The notes under the pieces were generated by a model, which was not told where the DNA came from, made no database searches, and saw nothing but the letters and a program-made list of their open reading frames with translations. Of a stretch of 64,000 nucleotides of DNA, positions 13,871 to 25,957 are shown in pieces. Each line of letters starts with the position of its first letter. Position 1 is the first letter of the stretch. Origin of the DNA: Straminergon stramineum (lineage: Eukaryota; Streptophyta; Bryopsida; Hypnales; Calliergonaceae); the NCBI GenBank assembly GCA_963920665.1, contig OY987271.1:5273350-5337349 (forward strand), written 5' to 3'. The position numbers and the translations under genes are program-made.

Positions 13871-16162
13871 GTCCTAAGGTTTAATCATCACTACCTAGCT
13901 ACAAATGATTATAGACACTATTCTTAACAAACAAATTATTTTTATTGAATCTTATTAGCAATTTGAAGAGGATTCCAAAACTTTTTAGAATGCATTATTT
14001 GAATAGTGTATGAATAAGTTAGGAATTTTCAAAAATTGGTCTCGAGGTCTACCCAAAACAAACACTAGGCTAACTCTCATTAAAGTAGACTTTCATGTTT
14101 GGATTGTGTACATCTTGCATAATTAATATTTAGGAAAAAGTGGCACTTTTTTTTCCATATGTGTGTTGTATTTTGAACAATGTTGATTACATGTATACAT
14201 ACCTTACATGCATTTACAATCCACAAAGGGTAGATGATGATTGTTGTAATCAAGAATTGTGTTTTAGTCAACTAATAGTAATTGGGGAACTTTGAGAATT
14301 ACCACATGATTTTTTAATGGAAAGAAGAAAGAATGGTTTGCATGAATCAATTACATAAATATATGGGATAAAACTTCAATTATTTATTGTAAAATTTCAA
14401 AAATTACCTTAGTATTGTTAGTTCAAGTACTTTAGGATTGTGCAACAATAAATCATTTAATTTAGCATAACTTAATTGGATGAAACCTATTTGATTACCC
14501 TATCCAAATTATAGCACTTCACCTTGAGTGTCAATATTAAAAATAGATAGATAATGAAGAATCATGATTGTGAAATTGAAATTCCTTCAAAATATCTATA
14601 TCATTTATTCACGTAGAGCATTTTTCTTTTAGTCTTTTCACTAGTATATATATTACCAAAGGATCTCAAAGTTTCTTCAATGAATTTTAATTGGATGAAG
14701 TGCATTGTTCAAAACATTCATCATAGAACCTTTAGGTGGTTGAGAATTTAAGGTCTGAAGGCAAGAATTAATTCAATGTCCAAGTGAAAGTGTTACATGT
14801 TTACTTCTCTATTTGACAAAGTCTTTGAAAAAGCCAACCCAAAGTCCAAAAAATTGTCTATTTGGTACTACAATCTCAATCAAATTTTTCATTAACACCC
14901 TCTTATAATTGTTTATTCTATGGATATATTTTGTATCTATAATGTCTAATTTCAGAGACATTTTAGAATATAAAAGGAACTTATTTGTTTTCAAGACTAA
15001 CCATTCTTATATATACTTTACAAGTGCGCATGAGATCTAGAGTATCAAACTTGCCATCTATTTTGTGTTTGAATAGTTCTTGTCTTTCCATTAGGTCAAT
15101 GGTAGAATTGCTAGACCCATACACACATACATAGAAAGTACTCACATAGAAAACATCTCTCCTCAAAAGTAGTTTTAAAAGACATAGTTGATCATACTAC
15201 TATACAATAATAAGGCAAAGGTTCTAAAAACACTTTAAGATTTGTTGCAATGCATTGAGATGTTCATATTGATAGCTTGAGTAGCTCCTTCATCACAAGC
15301 AAACCCATTCAAATACATCCATAGTGCTAATAAGGATGCATATTTAGAATTGAAATAGTAAATACAAGGATGTTCATTAACCCTTCAAGGATTAGAGTTT
15401 CAGATTTTGAACAACAAAATCTGAATTTGAAACATGAACATGTTCCAAGCAGGGGATTTTTATTTGCTTTTTGGTGCCACATTGCACCGGAAAAAAATTA
15501 TTTGGCTAAAAAATGCCAAAAAAATTGTCACAAAACTTGGATGAAATCACCAAATTATGGATGAAAACCATATTATACATCCAATATGTAGATGAATGTT
15601 GTAATTTGGATGACCACTATAACATTTAATATTGCCAATTCATAAAAAATGAAAAAAAACTCTAGTTCCAAGCACAAGGAATCTTGATTTTGTCATTCAT
15701 CTAAATGTTTGTAGGATCTTGTGCTAATTCTCTTACATTTGTACAATATAAATTTTCAGAATTTTTTTGGCAAATATTATATAGTTTACCCGGTACAAGT
15801 ACGTTTGACTTAAAAAAAAAATTCAGTCACAAAAATTACCCTTCAAAAAAATTGAAGAAATAGGCAAAATTTAATTTTGAAAAATCACCACAATTAAATC
15901 TTAACAATGTGAACTTTGAAGAAAAAAAAACTTGCAAAAATTACAAATGTTTAATCTAAATCAATTTTAGAATTTTTTTTTAAATTTTAGTCTTCAAATT
16001 TTATTGGAACTATACGTTAATGCATCAATTAATCTAATTGTATAGATCTGATCAATGGAACATATTCTACAATTTCTTTTGAAAGACATCTTAAAATTTT
16101 TCTTCTAAATAGTATTTGTATACATTGTCGTAATTTTGAAAATTTTGACTATCCCATGGTCT
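13871..16162. other. AT-rich sequence, no feature recognised
   Basis: Short frames only. No element ends or RNA genes are seen between A2 and A3. Confidence 0.4.
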
Positions 16163-16166
16163 TTAA

Positions 16167-17076
16167 CCCCTAAAGTTTCATGACTATGTTTTCACCCGAA
16201 ATGCTCCAAAAATGCATTTTTAGTACAAGTACCAATTTTTTTTTTAAAAAGCTTTTTTTGACACATGTAACTGTAGGATCTTGTAGTGTGCTGACTTGAG
16301 AACATGTTGTAAAATTTTCAGAAATTCCAGTGGGCTGATTGCAAGATATAAGCATTCAAATTCACTAAAATCATTTTTTTGGCCATGCGAAAAACAAGGC
16401 AGTTGCACTTCACAAGCTCACTTTTCTATGAAAAAATGTCCAAAATGGTGGTACTTCTTTGGATTATTTTTTCTAGACAAATTGGCCATATGTTTGAAAA
16501 TATTCAGATCATTTGGAATTGTACAAGTGTACAACATATAGGAAAAAAAATAGGAAGTAGACAATGGTAGAGAATAATTCAAAATACTCAATTTTTAAGA
16601 ATGTAATAATGGAATTGAAAAAGGCCAATTCCAATGGTTGAAATGTTGTAATAAAAAATCTCCATCCTAAGATTTGATTTTTTTCCAAAAATAGTGAAAA
16701 TTGAATAAGATAAAGGACTTTAAAGTTTATTTTACAGCAAAAAATCTATAACTGCCCGTGAACAAGAAATCCTCTTAACTTTTGACTCATTGATCAAAAT
16801 GGAATGATGCAAAGCTTTTTAGGTATATGTAACTCTAGGATACCAATTTCAAATTTTTTTCTAATCTGCCCAGATTGTCTTTTTACAAAAAAAAGTAACA
16901 TATTAGGCCATAACTTTTGCTCATATTTCCAAATGTCATGAAATTTACTGCACATAAAAGATATTCCTTGTCCCCACCTTATATAAAATTTTGGGCCAAA
17001 AATATAGAAACCTCCAATCACATGTACTTGCCCAAATTTCTATATAGCCAAAAAATGCATGTTGGTCCTTTAGGGG
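16167..17076 (-). mobile_element. TTAA family A element A3
   Basis: It is 910 bp, begins CCCCTAAAGTTTCATGAC and ends CCTTTAGGGG, with TTAA at 16163-16166 and 17077-17080. It has the A-family internal order in reverse, including GTAGGATCTTGTA, GCAAGATATAAGCATT and CCATAACTTTTG. No transposase-like frame. Confidence 0.9.
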
Positions 17077-17859
17077 TTAAGGGGTTGATGGATATGCCAC
17101 TTGTAACAAGGTAAAGAATATGCACAAAGTTGGGTGAGCAAAATGACTTGGATGTTGATTTATAAATCTTAGGATTACACTCATGGGCAATATTGAAAGT
17201 ACTTTATATACCTAAAGGCTTGCCTTTTTAGCCCCTTCTAGTAGACAAGATTAAAAACCAACTTATTTTCAATTCAACATAAAATAAATATTTCAAAAAG
17301 ATTTGAAGAAATGTCTATCAAAAAGTACCTTTCATTAAGTTATTTTTTCCTCACACAAAAATTAATTCCGAATTATTTTTAGCAAATAAAACATAATGGT
17401 TATTGCAACTTCTAGGTGTTTCTAAGGTTATTTTTTCATGAATTATACATCAAACAATGTTCAATTATGAATTTATATTTGGTTGCCCTAATGTAGTGTA
17501 GGAAAAGCTTGGCAAACAAAATCCAAGGAATCCCCTAGTGGTGGTTTTTTCGTTTGGGAAAAGTCAAATAGTCTATCACTTTGTATCCAAGGTCACATTT
17601 ATTGTAGGAAATCACTCAATTTTGATAATGAAATGTGAAAATTATTTTTCAAGAATGTGTAGGGATTTCTCTAGTTTATTCTAGTATTAGTCTAATTCTC
17701 ATGGATGCAAACTCACAACATGTTGTCCTAGTCTTGTACTAGAATTTTAATGTCAATTTGTCAAGGGAATGTAAAATATTCATGGCTCCTATTCTATTTA
17801 CCTATTTCAACCCACAAAATTTGTACGCATTCCTTAATTACCTTTCCAATTTAATTTAT

Positions 17860-19620
17860 TGTCAATTGGTCTAATGTGCAAAACATCCAAAAGTAAAGAT
17901 TCATTATGTTAAATTATGTTTTGGTTAAATGGTCATGTTAGCTTTTCTTTCTCCCATTTCCAACTACAAGTCAATTGATCCAAAGTTCACAAATTGCATT
18001 TATAATTTCACAATTTGCTACTTGGTCAAATTGTCTTACTAAACTACTACAATATCTAATTCTATCTATCTAAGATGAGTTGTCAATTTGTCCAAACTCT
18101 CACATAATTTCGCATCATAAGATAAATAAAGATCCTATCTATAACAAAGGATCTTGCTCCTTATTTCTCTCGTGACAAAAGCTTGTCACACAATGTCGAC
18201 TTATTATTTTGATACCATTTCAACCACAAGACAATTTGACTATATTTTAATTTTGTAACCAAACCATTTAGACCATCAGCTTAATGGAACACACCTATTG
18301 GTTTGATCAAATCGGTTTAATTCTTTTATTAAAGACTAGTGATTTTCTCTATTACAGACCCAAAAATGTTTTATCAGTTATTTTACCTCTATTATCCTCA
18401 TTCTTATTTGATTTGACTACAACGACACACTCTCATGCACACCGAGTCAATTAGACAAAATATTTCAATACCCACTTGTCGATATCCACTGAATACACAA
18501 GATCATTATAATTAAAACTTGAACAATCAAATATCAACAATCTTTGTTGGACTATTAGATATGACAACAAGAACCCAAGGCCAATCACTGGTAATTTGAC
18601 TACTTCATAAACTAATTGAAATTAATTGCAATAAAAGAATCAATTGAATCCTTCACTATTAGATAAATTCAAAGAATAATTGCCTACCCGCGGCTAATTG
18701 ATTTTTAACATCAAATATTGCCAATCACTATCCAATTTAGAAATATTTACTCTCAAATAAACCCAATTGTCAAAACAAAATCATTATAGAAATCAAAAAG
18801 AACAATTCTTTGACAATTAGACCACCGGATTACCACTTACTAACCAATTATTCAATTGATTACAATCCATTTGTCTTTCAACTTCTCACTCACATAGCTT
18901 GGCTTCCTAGTGCTAGTTCTCCAATTACTTGTTCATAAACAACAATTTTGTGCTCAAATGATTTGACAACCACTATTCTCCAAATAACAAAGACCGGAAA
19001 AACAATCCTTGGCTAATTGACTTAATTATACCACTAAAGCCAATCACTGGCTAATAATTCAAACACTAAAATTGCCAATCGTTGGTTTCTCCGATTACTT
19101 TGCCGTTGCACTCACTATGTATTTGACCTTACAACATACTTTCTTTCTCAAACAATTTGACAAGAGTTGATACCAACTGATTACAACAATTTTAAGTACT
19201 TGGATATTTGACTTCAACAATAATAATCAAAACAATTGTAACACAACAACAAACTCACACAAAATAACTTGCTCGACTAATAGACCAAGACCAAAGAAAA
19301 TGACAATGCTAGTTCCTAGCTAGTTGTCCAAAACTCTAACTAGTGCCAATCACTGACAACACAAAAGAATACAGATGCGCGCATAGATGAATAGCCAAAA
19401 AGATTGTTTGTATTGAAGAAAATGCATACATACATTGGATACAAGGGCAAGCAATTGCTGAGAGCTGAGTGAGAGAGAGAGAAAAGAGAAAGACGATTTG
19501 TCCTTATACTTTCTTGGTTGTAACCAACTAGAAGTTTATCTGCAAAGTCTATTTGTCTAACCAACTGTAACTTCTCTAATCGGTTGTCTATTAGTCCCTT
19601 TCCACATTAACATGTATATT
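17860..19620. other. AC/TC-skewed region with recurring GCCAATCACT and TTTGAC words
   Basis: The word GCCAATCACT occurs at about 18572, 18720, 19039 and 19323, with a variant near 19073. TTTGAC-type words are also frequent. TTAA elements are absent from the stretch. On the minus strand a GA/CT-rich stretch (about 19466-19490) and TTCTTCAATACAAACAATC resemble a copia-type LTR leader, and TGGTATCAAAAT near 18210-18216 weakly resembles an initiator-Met primer site, but no gag or pol frame and no paired LTRs are seen. Confidence 0.3.
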
Positions 19621-20304
19621 TGACTTTATTGACATTATACTGTAACTTCTAATTAATTCCGGCTAGTTTATTTGACTTCTATCTTTGAAAACTTCAAAAA
19701 TTCTATCGACACATACCAATGGACATCTTTGTACTTCCTAAGAAGTTCACATTGAGAATTCATAGAAATTACATTATTGAAAGAAAATAAACATTAAAAA
19801 TATTTTCACTAAAATTTAACTTTTAATGGAAAAAATGTGGAATTCTTAAAAGATTTTTCAAAGCATTTATATTTTTTAAATTAGAAAGAAAGAAAAAAGT
19901 CTCATCTAGTGTGGTCTGGATTACTCAAAAGCAATGGCATGTGTTCTTTTTCTTGATATAAAATGAGTACACCCAAAATTGCACCCTCTCTAAAATTGCC
20001 ATTAACACTTTGTGTACACCTACCCAAAAAAACTTTTACACTTCACAACTCTTGCATATGGTATTCAAATGTTGCATTCTCTTAAGCCTTAATATCTCTT
20101 TTTACTTTCTAATAAGAAAATATGAAAATTTAACCAACCTTGTAATCATAATTGTGCATAGAAAAAAATGATGCTTTTGAATGTCCCTATTTTAAGCATA
20201 ATTGTGTTTGAGTTGCAACAAGTCATAGAATGTTGATAAATTTGAATTCCTAACATTTTGGAGCTAACTATCTCCATCTTTGGAAAGCCCACAAGCTAAC
20301 TTGA

Positions 20305-20815
20305 CCCATAAAGGTCTAAACAACATTGTTTGGCAACATAGCAATTTTGGGTAGCTTGCTCCAATCATAATTTTTCATTTTTTTTCTTTGAAATTTCCAC
20401 ATAGCATGTGCCTAAGGAGTGACTTGAAGGTATGAATATTTCATAACTTTTGACTACACAATTAAAAAGTTATTGTATGGTATGTAATTTTGATTACTTA
20501 GCAAGCAACCTAGACACTTCAAACCAATTTTTTTGAATCACTTTTTTAAGAAGTAAAAAATTTTAATCGGTTTTCTAGATTTATATATATGTGGAAGCTT
20601 TGAATCATTCCATTTTTATTAATGAGATGAAAGTTATGAGGAGTCTTAGTTTACTCCATTTTCAATAATTTTGGAATAAATTAAAAAAATTGGGTGTAGA
20701 TTGTTATTACAACATTACAACCATTGGGATTGGCATTTTTCAATTCCATAACTAAATTCTTAACAATTTAGTATTTTAAACCATTTTCTATTTTTTTCTA
20801 CTTACTATTTTTTCA
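20305..20815 (+). mobile_element. Truncated family A relic (A4)
   Basis: The left end CCCATAAAGG follows TTGA, and the order of blocks (TTGGCAACATAGCAATTTTGG, then CATAACTTTTGACTA, then ACCATTGGGATTGGC) matches family A. The match is lost near 20815, so about the right 45 percent is missing or replaced. Confidence 0.7.
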
Positions 20816-21180
20816 AACAATATATGAAATATCTTTTGTTTGAAATTTTTTTATAGGGATTCACAACTTATTTTTCTCAACATATTATGGAAGGTAATAA
20901 GTTGTAGGAACAAATAAAAAGTTTGGAAGATGTAATCTAACCATTTGGGAAGAGTTGAAAATACTTCTTTTTGAAATCCAAACATGACATGATCCTGCAA
21001 TTGGTAAGGTTTATTATTATGAAATTTTGGGAGTGTCTACTCTAACAAGTTAACCAAAGGATATTACAATTGGATTTGTTAATGAATAAATATAGATGAA
21101 GCTTTTAGCCTTGCTTTGGGTTTAAGTACTTTGAAGTATTTTTAGACCTAAAAACAATGAAAAGCTTCAAAGGTTAAAAT

Positions 21181-21587
21181 AAACCAACTCATTTCCATTC
21201 ATTGCCTAATTCCATCATCCTACTGTGGGTTCAAATCCTGTCCAAAAACTCATCCAAATCCATTTATTTTTTTAACAAAATCACTACAATAATGCTGACA
21301 AGGAATAGCATGTCAATCCTTTAATGACTTTTGCTTAAGTACCATTGGATGGATCCATGGGAAAGTGATTATTGGTTGTTTACAGGATGTTCATGATTTC
21401 ACTCTTGAATGGTTTTGTAATTTTAGGGTAAACCACTTCAAAGATTCATAGAATTGACAATTTTAATTGGAAAATTATAATTCCACTTGAATTTGATTTG
21501 TAAAACATGCACACACCTCTGAAAAATATGAAAAATATGTTCCCTGACTTCAAATTCCTAACTAGGGTGGGAATAGGCTTGTCTACC
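21181..21587 (+). mobile_element. TIR element M, copy 2
   Basis: It is about 407 bp from AAACCAACTCATTTCC to GGCTTGTCTACC. It is inverted relative to copy 3, which lies 0.8 kb downstream. Internal words include GGTTTTGTAATTTTAGGGT and GGAAAATTATAATTCCACTT. Confidence 0.75.
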
Positions 21588-22386
21588 TTAGACTCTGCCT
21601 AGATTTGAGCACCATGGATGACTTCTTCAAGCGTTCTTGGGAAACTTGCATTGCATTTCGCCTAGATGCAACCAATTGCACGCTAAACTTTAGGTGGGCA
21701 ATGCAACAGTAGTAATTGAATTTGTGTAAGGTTTGTTTTTCACTGTGTTTCTAACGCTCAACAAAAACATTACTTATGAAATCTGCACAACTCCCACCAA
21801 TTTTTTTTCTAGAAATAGAGTATGTTATATCCACACTAAAATGAACACACATCCATCCATTTGGATGAAGAAATTGGTGTTTCATTCTTAATTGTCATAT
21901 TGTTTTATGCATTGGAAAATTACAGCTTCATCACTGGAGACAAAGTCGCACACAACTTTGGAAACCTCTGAAAATTGATGGCCCTGGCTGGCGAGATTTG
22001 TCTGATCGAACCTCCATGGTGGACGAAGTCAGGTTAAGTACGACTAAGTTAGTATCAGCTAACCATGGTACTTGACTAACTTAACTTCACTTACATTGAT
22101 CAGGTGCCCACGTTCTTAGCTGTCTGCTAAGACTGAGTAAGGAATTGTGACTAGCCCCATCGAATCTACATGAGGGAAAATCATTGTTGCAGGTATGACA
22201 AGACCATACGCATCATGAGTTTAAAATGGCAGGAACTGAAATGTCATGCAACTCGAGCCTCTGCAGGTGATTGGGATATTTTTTGGAGTTTAGACTGCTG
22301 ATAGTTTTGATACTTTTTTTTATATGTTTCCAGATTACAACCAATTTTTTTTTCTCTCACAATTCCACTGGCTAACAATGAAATAT

Positions 22387-22787
22387 GGTAGACAAGCCTA
22401 TTAACACTCTGACTTGCAATCTGAACATCTTGAGGCCAATTCCAAGAGGGTCAAGTATTTTCCAGAGGTGTGCACTTGTTTTACAAATCAAATCCAAGTG
22501 GAATTATAATTTTTCGATTAAAATTGTAATTTCTGTGAATTTTTGAAGTGGCTTGCCTTGAAATTACAAAACTGCTTACAGAGTGGAGTCATAAACATCG
22601 TATAAACAACCTATAACTGCCTTACTTAAGTATTCACCATTAAAGGATTGACACATCATCCCATATTGGCATTAATCAACACTGATTTTGTTAGAAAATG
22701 AACAAATTTGGATGAGTTTTGTGGTGGCATTGGGATCTAAAGTAGGATGATGGAATTAGGTAGTTGGCAGAAATGGGTTGGTCTACC
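22387..22787 (-). mobile_element. TIR element M, copy 3
   Basis: It is 401 bp with ends GGTAGACAAGCCTATT and AATGGGTTGGTCTACC, a 16-bp imperfect inverted repeat. The interior is the reverse complement of copy 2, for example AAGTGGAATTATAATTTTTC and TTGAAATTACAAAACTGC. Confidence 0.78.
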
Positions 22788-22942
22788 TAAACCAATGGTT
22801 CTCCCCAACCATTTGAGTGTATCATGCAACCCACATTTTGTTTGCAATTTTATAGTGTGCATGTAATTTGTGGTCGTAGATATTATAAATATCATTTTTG
22901 AGCTAGAAGTGGGTAAAGTGGTTAGTCCAAGAAGGGCATTGT

Positions 22943-23152
22943 TGACATGAAGTGTCCAATGGACGATGGAGAATCTTTTTATATAGGATAGAAGTGCATA
23001 TGTTCATCCTTGAAATTTTGTGTGAAAAGGAAGGTCTTGCATAGTAGTTTGACCTCTAATGAATGCTTTTTGTTTTTCTTCAAGCAAATGATTTACATAG
23101 TATCCCAAAGGATGATTTCCATGGTGACCAATATCTCCTTTTAAAGTTAAAC
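22943..23152 (+). mobile_element. Degenerate family S element S1
   Basis: Blocks in family order are recognisable (TGTCCAATGGACGATGG, AGGATAGAAGTGCA, TAGTTTGACCTCTAATGAAT, GATTTCCATGGTGACCA). The terminal TTAA sites are lost or altered. Confidence 0.6.
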
Positions 23153-23909
23153 TACTAGAAATTTGGGTTTATACGTGTGAGGTTTATGTAGAGATTTGCA
23201 ATTTTGGAAATCAATTTAGATATGTGACTATAATTTTCTAGTGAAAAAGACAAATTGTTTAACCTTTTGAGTATTGCGCATCTTTTTTTTCAAAAGAGTT
23301 TAGTACCCTATTGTAGATTACTTCCAGCACTTAGTTATCAAACGGATTGATTTTGAGGACCTTAGGCATTCAATGCAAGAAATTATGGACCTAAAGTTTT
23401 TGAAGGGATGAATAAGAGTTACTTTAATTTTTTTTGACTCTCTTCTTTGTAGGCTTCAAAACATTTTATAATTTTTGGCATTCTTCTTTATAAACTCTAC
23501 AAATCTTCAAAGAGTTGCGCACTTCAATTCCTTGCGTAAATTCTATATCTTTTGTGTGCAATACTCTTCATGTATGGCATTTCAATTCACGTATATATTT
23601 ATACAAATTCAAACACTTTAGCTTGGAGTTTTCTATTAATTTTGGACAAAATTCTTGAATTCTATTGAAAATATTAGAGAATTCTATTTTGAAGTAATTA
23701 TTAATATCCTAAATAAAAGAGACTATATTAAGAAGACTCGGAGAGCCTAAAGTGTAAAAAATAAAAAATGTAAGAACAAACAAATATCAAGAAAAAATGT
23801 CAATCATGCAACTCAATAACTATTAAAGTAACTCCGCCTAAAAGTGCTCCATGTAAATATTCTAGGTAGTATGATTCCTATTATTACCCCCTAAAATTCT
23901 TTAATATAT

Positions 23910-24114
23910 CACTAGAAAAAATCATCATTCACATAAACAAAATTCAGGTGACGCGAAATTTCATTTTCTGCTAGAAAATGCAGTTTCTGCATTGGCCGAA
24001 ACGCAGTTTTCAAAAATCTGCATTTCAGCCAACGCAGAAACTGTGTTTTCTAGCAGAAAATAAAATTTTGCGTCACCTGAATTTTGTTCAGGTGAATGCT
24101 GATTTCTTCTAGTG
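23910..24114. mobile_element. CACTA-end foldback element
   Basis: It is a 205-bp palindrome: CACTAGAA at the left, TTCTAGTG at the right, with arms of about 95 bp that include ATTCAGGTGACGC and TTTTCTGCTAGAAAA. It is flanked by TAT on both sides (23907-23909, 24115-24117), a 3-bp duplication. CACTAGAAGAAA-type ends resemble plant CACTA/EnSpm termini. It is too short to encode anything. Confidence 0.88.
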
Positions 24115-25143
24115 TATAGAGGCTAGAAGACTTGTTCAAAATACTCATGCCAAGAACGAGGCTAAAATCTTCATCTATATTTTTATATCTAACAATCCAA
24201 CCATAAGGTCCTTTAGTTAACTTGATCAAGTAAATCCTTCCAAAATTTTAGAGTGAATGTCCCCACCAATTGCAAGTTCAATGTGTCTAAACTTCAAAAT
24301 GTAGGCTTTTCTAGCCCTTCCAAAATGTAAAGTTTTGTATTTCAACATTTTTAGAAAAAAGAATATAAGTCTAATAACTTGAATTGGAAAGTTCAAATGT
24401 TTTGGGGTCAAGGTATCAATCTATACAATCCAACAAAATCAATTCATATTCTTTAAGAATATATTTTTAACTGCCCAATTGACAATGAATTTTTTTTTAA
24501 ATTCATAACTTTTGCAATATTTATTAAAATGACCTCAACTTTTAAAATTTTAAGCCATTTTCCAAGGGTTTTTGGATCTTGATTTTGAAAGTTACAAATA
24601 ATTAAAGCTCAAAGTAAGATAAGTAATTTTTAGGCAAAATTAACTGTAGGATCTTATAGAAAGCCAAGTCCTTATCATCTCCACAAAGTTTGGATTCAAT
24701 CCAAGTAATAGATTGCAAGATTATAATGTAAAAGTGAAGGGTACTTCAAGGAAATCAATATTTTGGCATGGTTGAAATTGTGCTTTGATTGGCTCTTTTG
24801 GACACATGACGTTTTAAAAAGTTAGCATCCTATACTCATTCCCAAGTAACCAAGTTCCTCATGCATGGAAACAAGTCTTGTATTTTTAGGACCCATAATG
24901 AGTAAAAAAATGGTCTTGCAATAGTGATCACTTCATTGTCAAATTTTCAAAATTGATTATGAGATAAATGGAAGATTTGTCACAAATCTGGAACCAAAAT
25001 TCAAGATTAAATATGGTAGAGTGAAAGAACACAAAAAAAGTTATACAATAGGGATCTTTTTATGAAAAATGGCTCAAATCCGAATATAAGATGTGTATTC
25101 CAATCCCCCAATCCTAGAATGATCTTCATATTGGCCTTAGTTT

Positions 25144-25664
25144 TTTGTCCCACAATGATCTTCATGTTACACTTTATGACATTGAGAATTGGTCAAATTT
25201 GAATTTTTGGTTGCTCTCTGGGACTAGCAAAACAACTCTAAGCAATATTTTCCCCTCCATCTATGCAATTATCAAGCAAATGGCAAATGAAATGACTAAA
25301 GAGGTCAATCAACACAATTTGTTCTTAATTTTGCATCTTTTTAGTGTTGCCCGACTAAAGGAGGTGAAGCTTTGGGAGGCAGAATAGAGGTCTATACATG
25401 GTCTTGGACTCATACTAATTGCTGAAAAATTGATGAACTCATACACAAAATTTAAATGCTTACCAATGCTCCTTGAAAATGCTCAAAAAATTCCACTTGT
25501 CAATATTCCAAAACTACACTTTGGAAAGGGCTTTGAAACTCAAAGTTTTAAGGATGCTAGGAGTGCACCAAAGTCTATTTACAACGCAAAAAAGACTTTA
25601 AAAATCTTTATTTTAGCCTTAATCCATAACATTTAGTTGAACATGAAGATCATTCTAGGACAAA
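25144..25664. mobile_element. ~0.52-kb element with ~25-bp inverted ends
   Basis: TTTGTCCCACAATGATCTTC at the left answers to GAAGATCATTCTAGGACAAA at the right. A second left-hand copy of the end, 25113-25129, pairs perfectly over 17 bp with 25643-25659. An 80-codon frame (25145-25387) lies within; I do not recognise its product. Confidence 0.6.
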
Positions 25665-25845
25665 GGGAGAAGTTGTTTGTACCCACATACTAGGCAAAGT
25701 TAAAAAGGGGGAGGAAAATGCCATTTTAGTCTAATCTACTATTGGGCAAGTCATTGAAAAAGGGTCATGAACAATCTTGGCTAGTTAGGAACCCATTAGA
25801 ATTCCAAGCATCATCATTGTCCAACCTCATAAGGGCAAGCTTCCA

Positions 25846-25957
25846 TGTGGAGCCGGGGTTGGTGAAGTCCACTAATCAACGGTAGAATGGGTGTCTGGTT
25901 TTTCTGAAACTCCTTGTCCAATACTAATCAGTGAACTTCATCAGCCTCGATTCCACA
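25846..25957. repeat. Foldback repeat, copy 1 (GTGGAGCCGGGG type)
   Basis: The arm GTGGAGCCGGGGTTGGTGAA and following AGTCCACTAATCAAC pair imperfectly with the right arm ACTAATCAGTGAACTTCATC followed by AGCCTCGATTCCAC. The hairpin is about 112 bp. A second copy is at 28714-28825. Confidence 0.75.

Noticed and set aside
21231..21247. GGGTTCAAATCCTGTCC, like a tRNA T arm
   Set aside because: It is inside element M copy 2, is not kept in copy 3, and no tRNA cloverleaf is evident.
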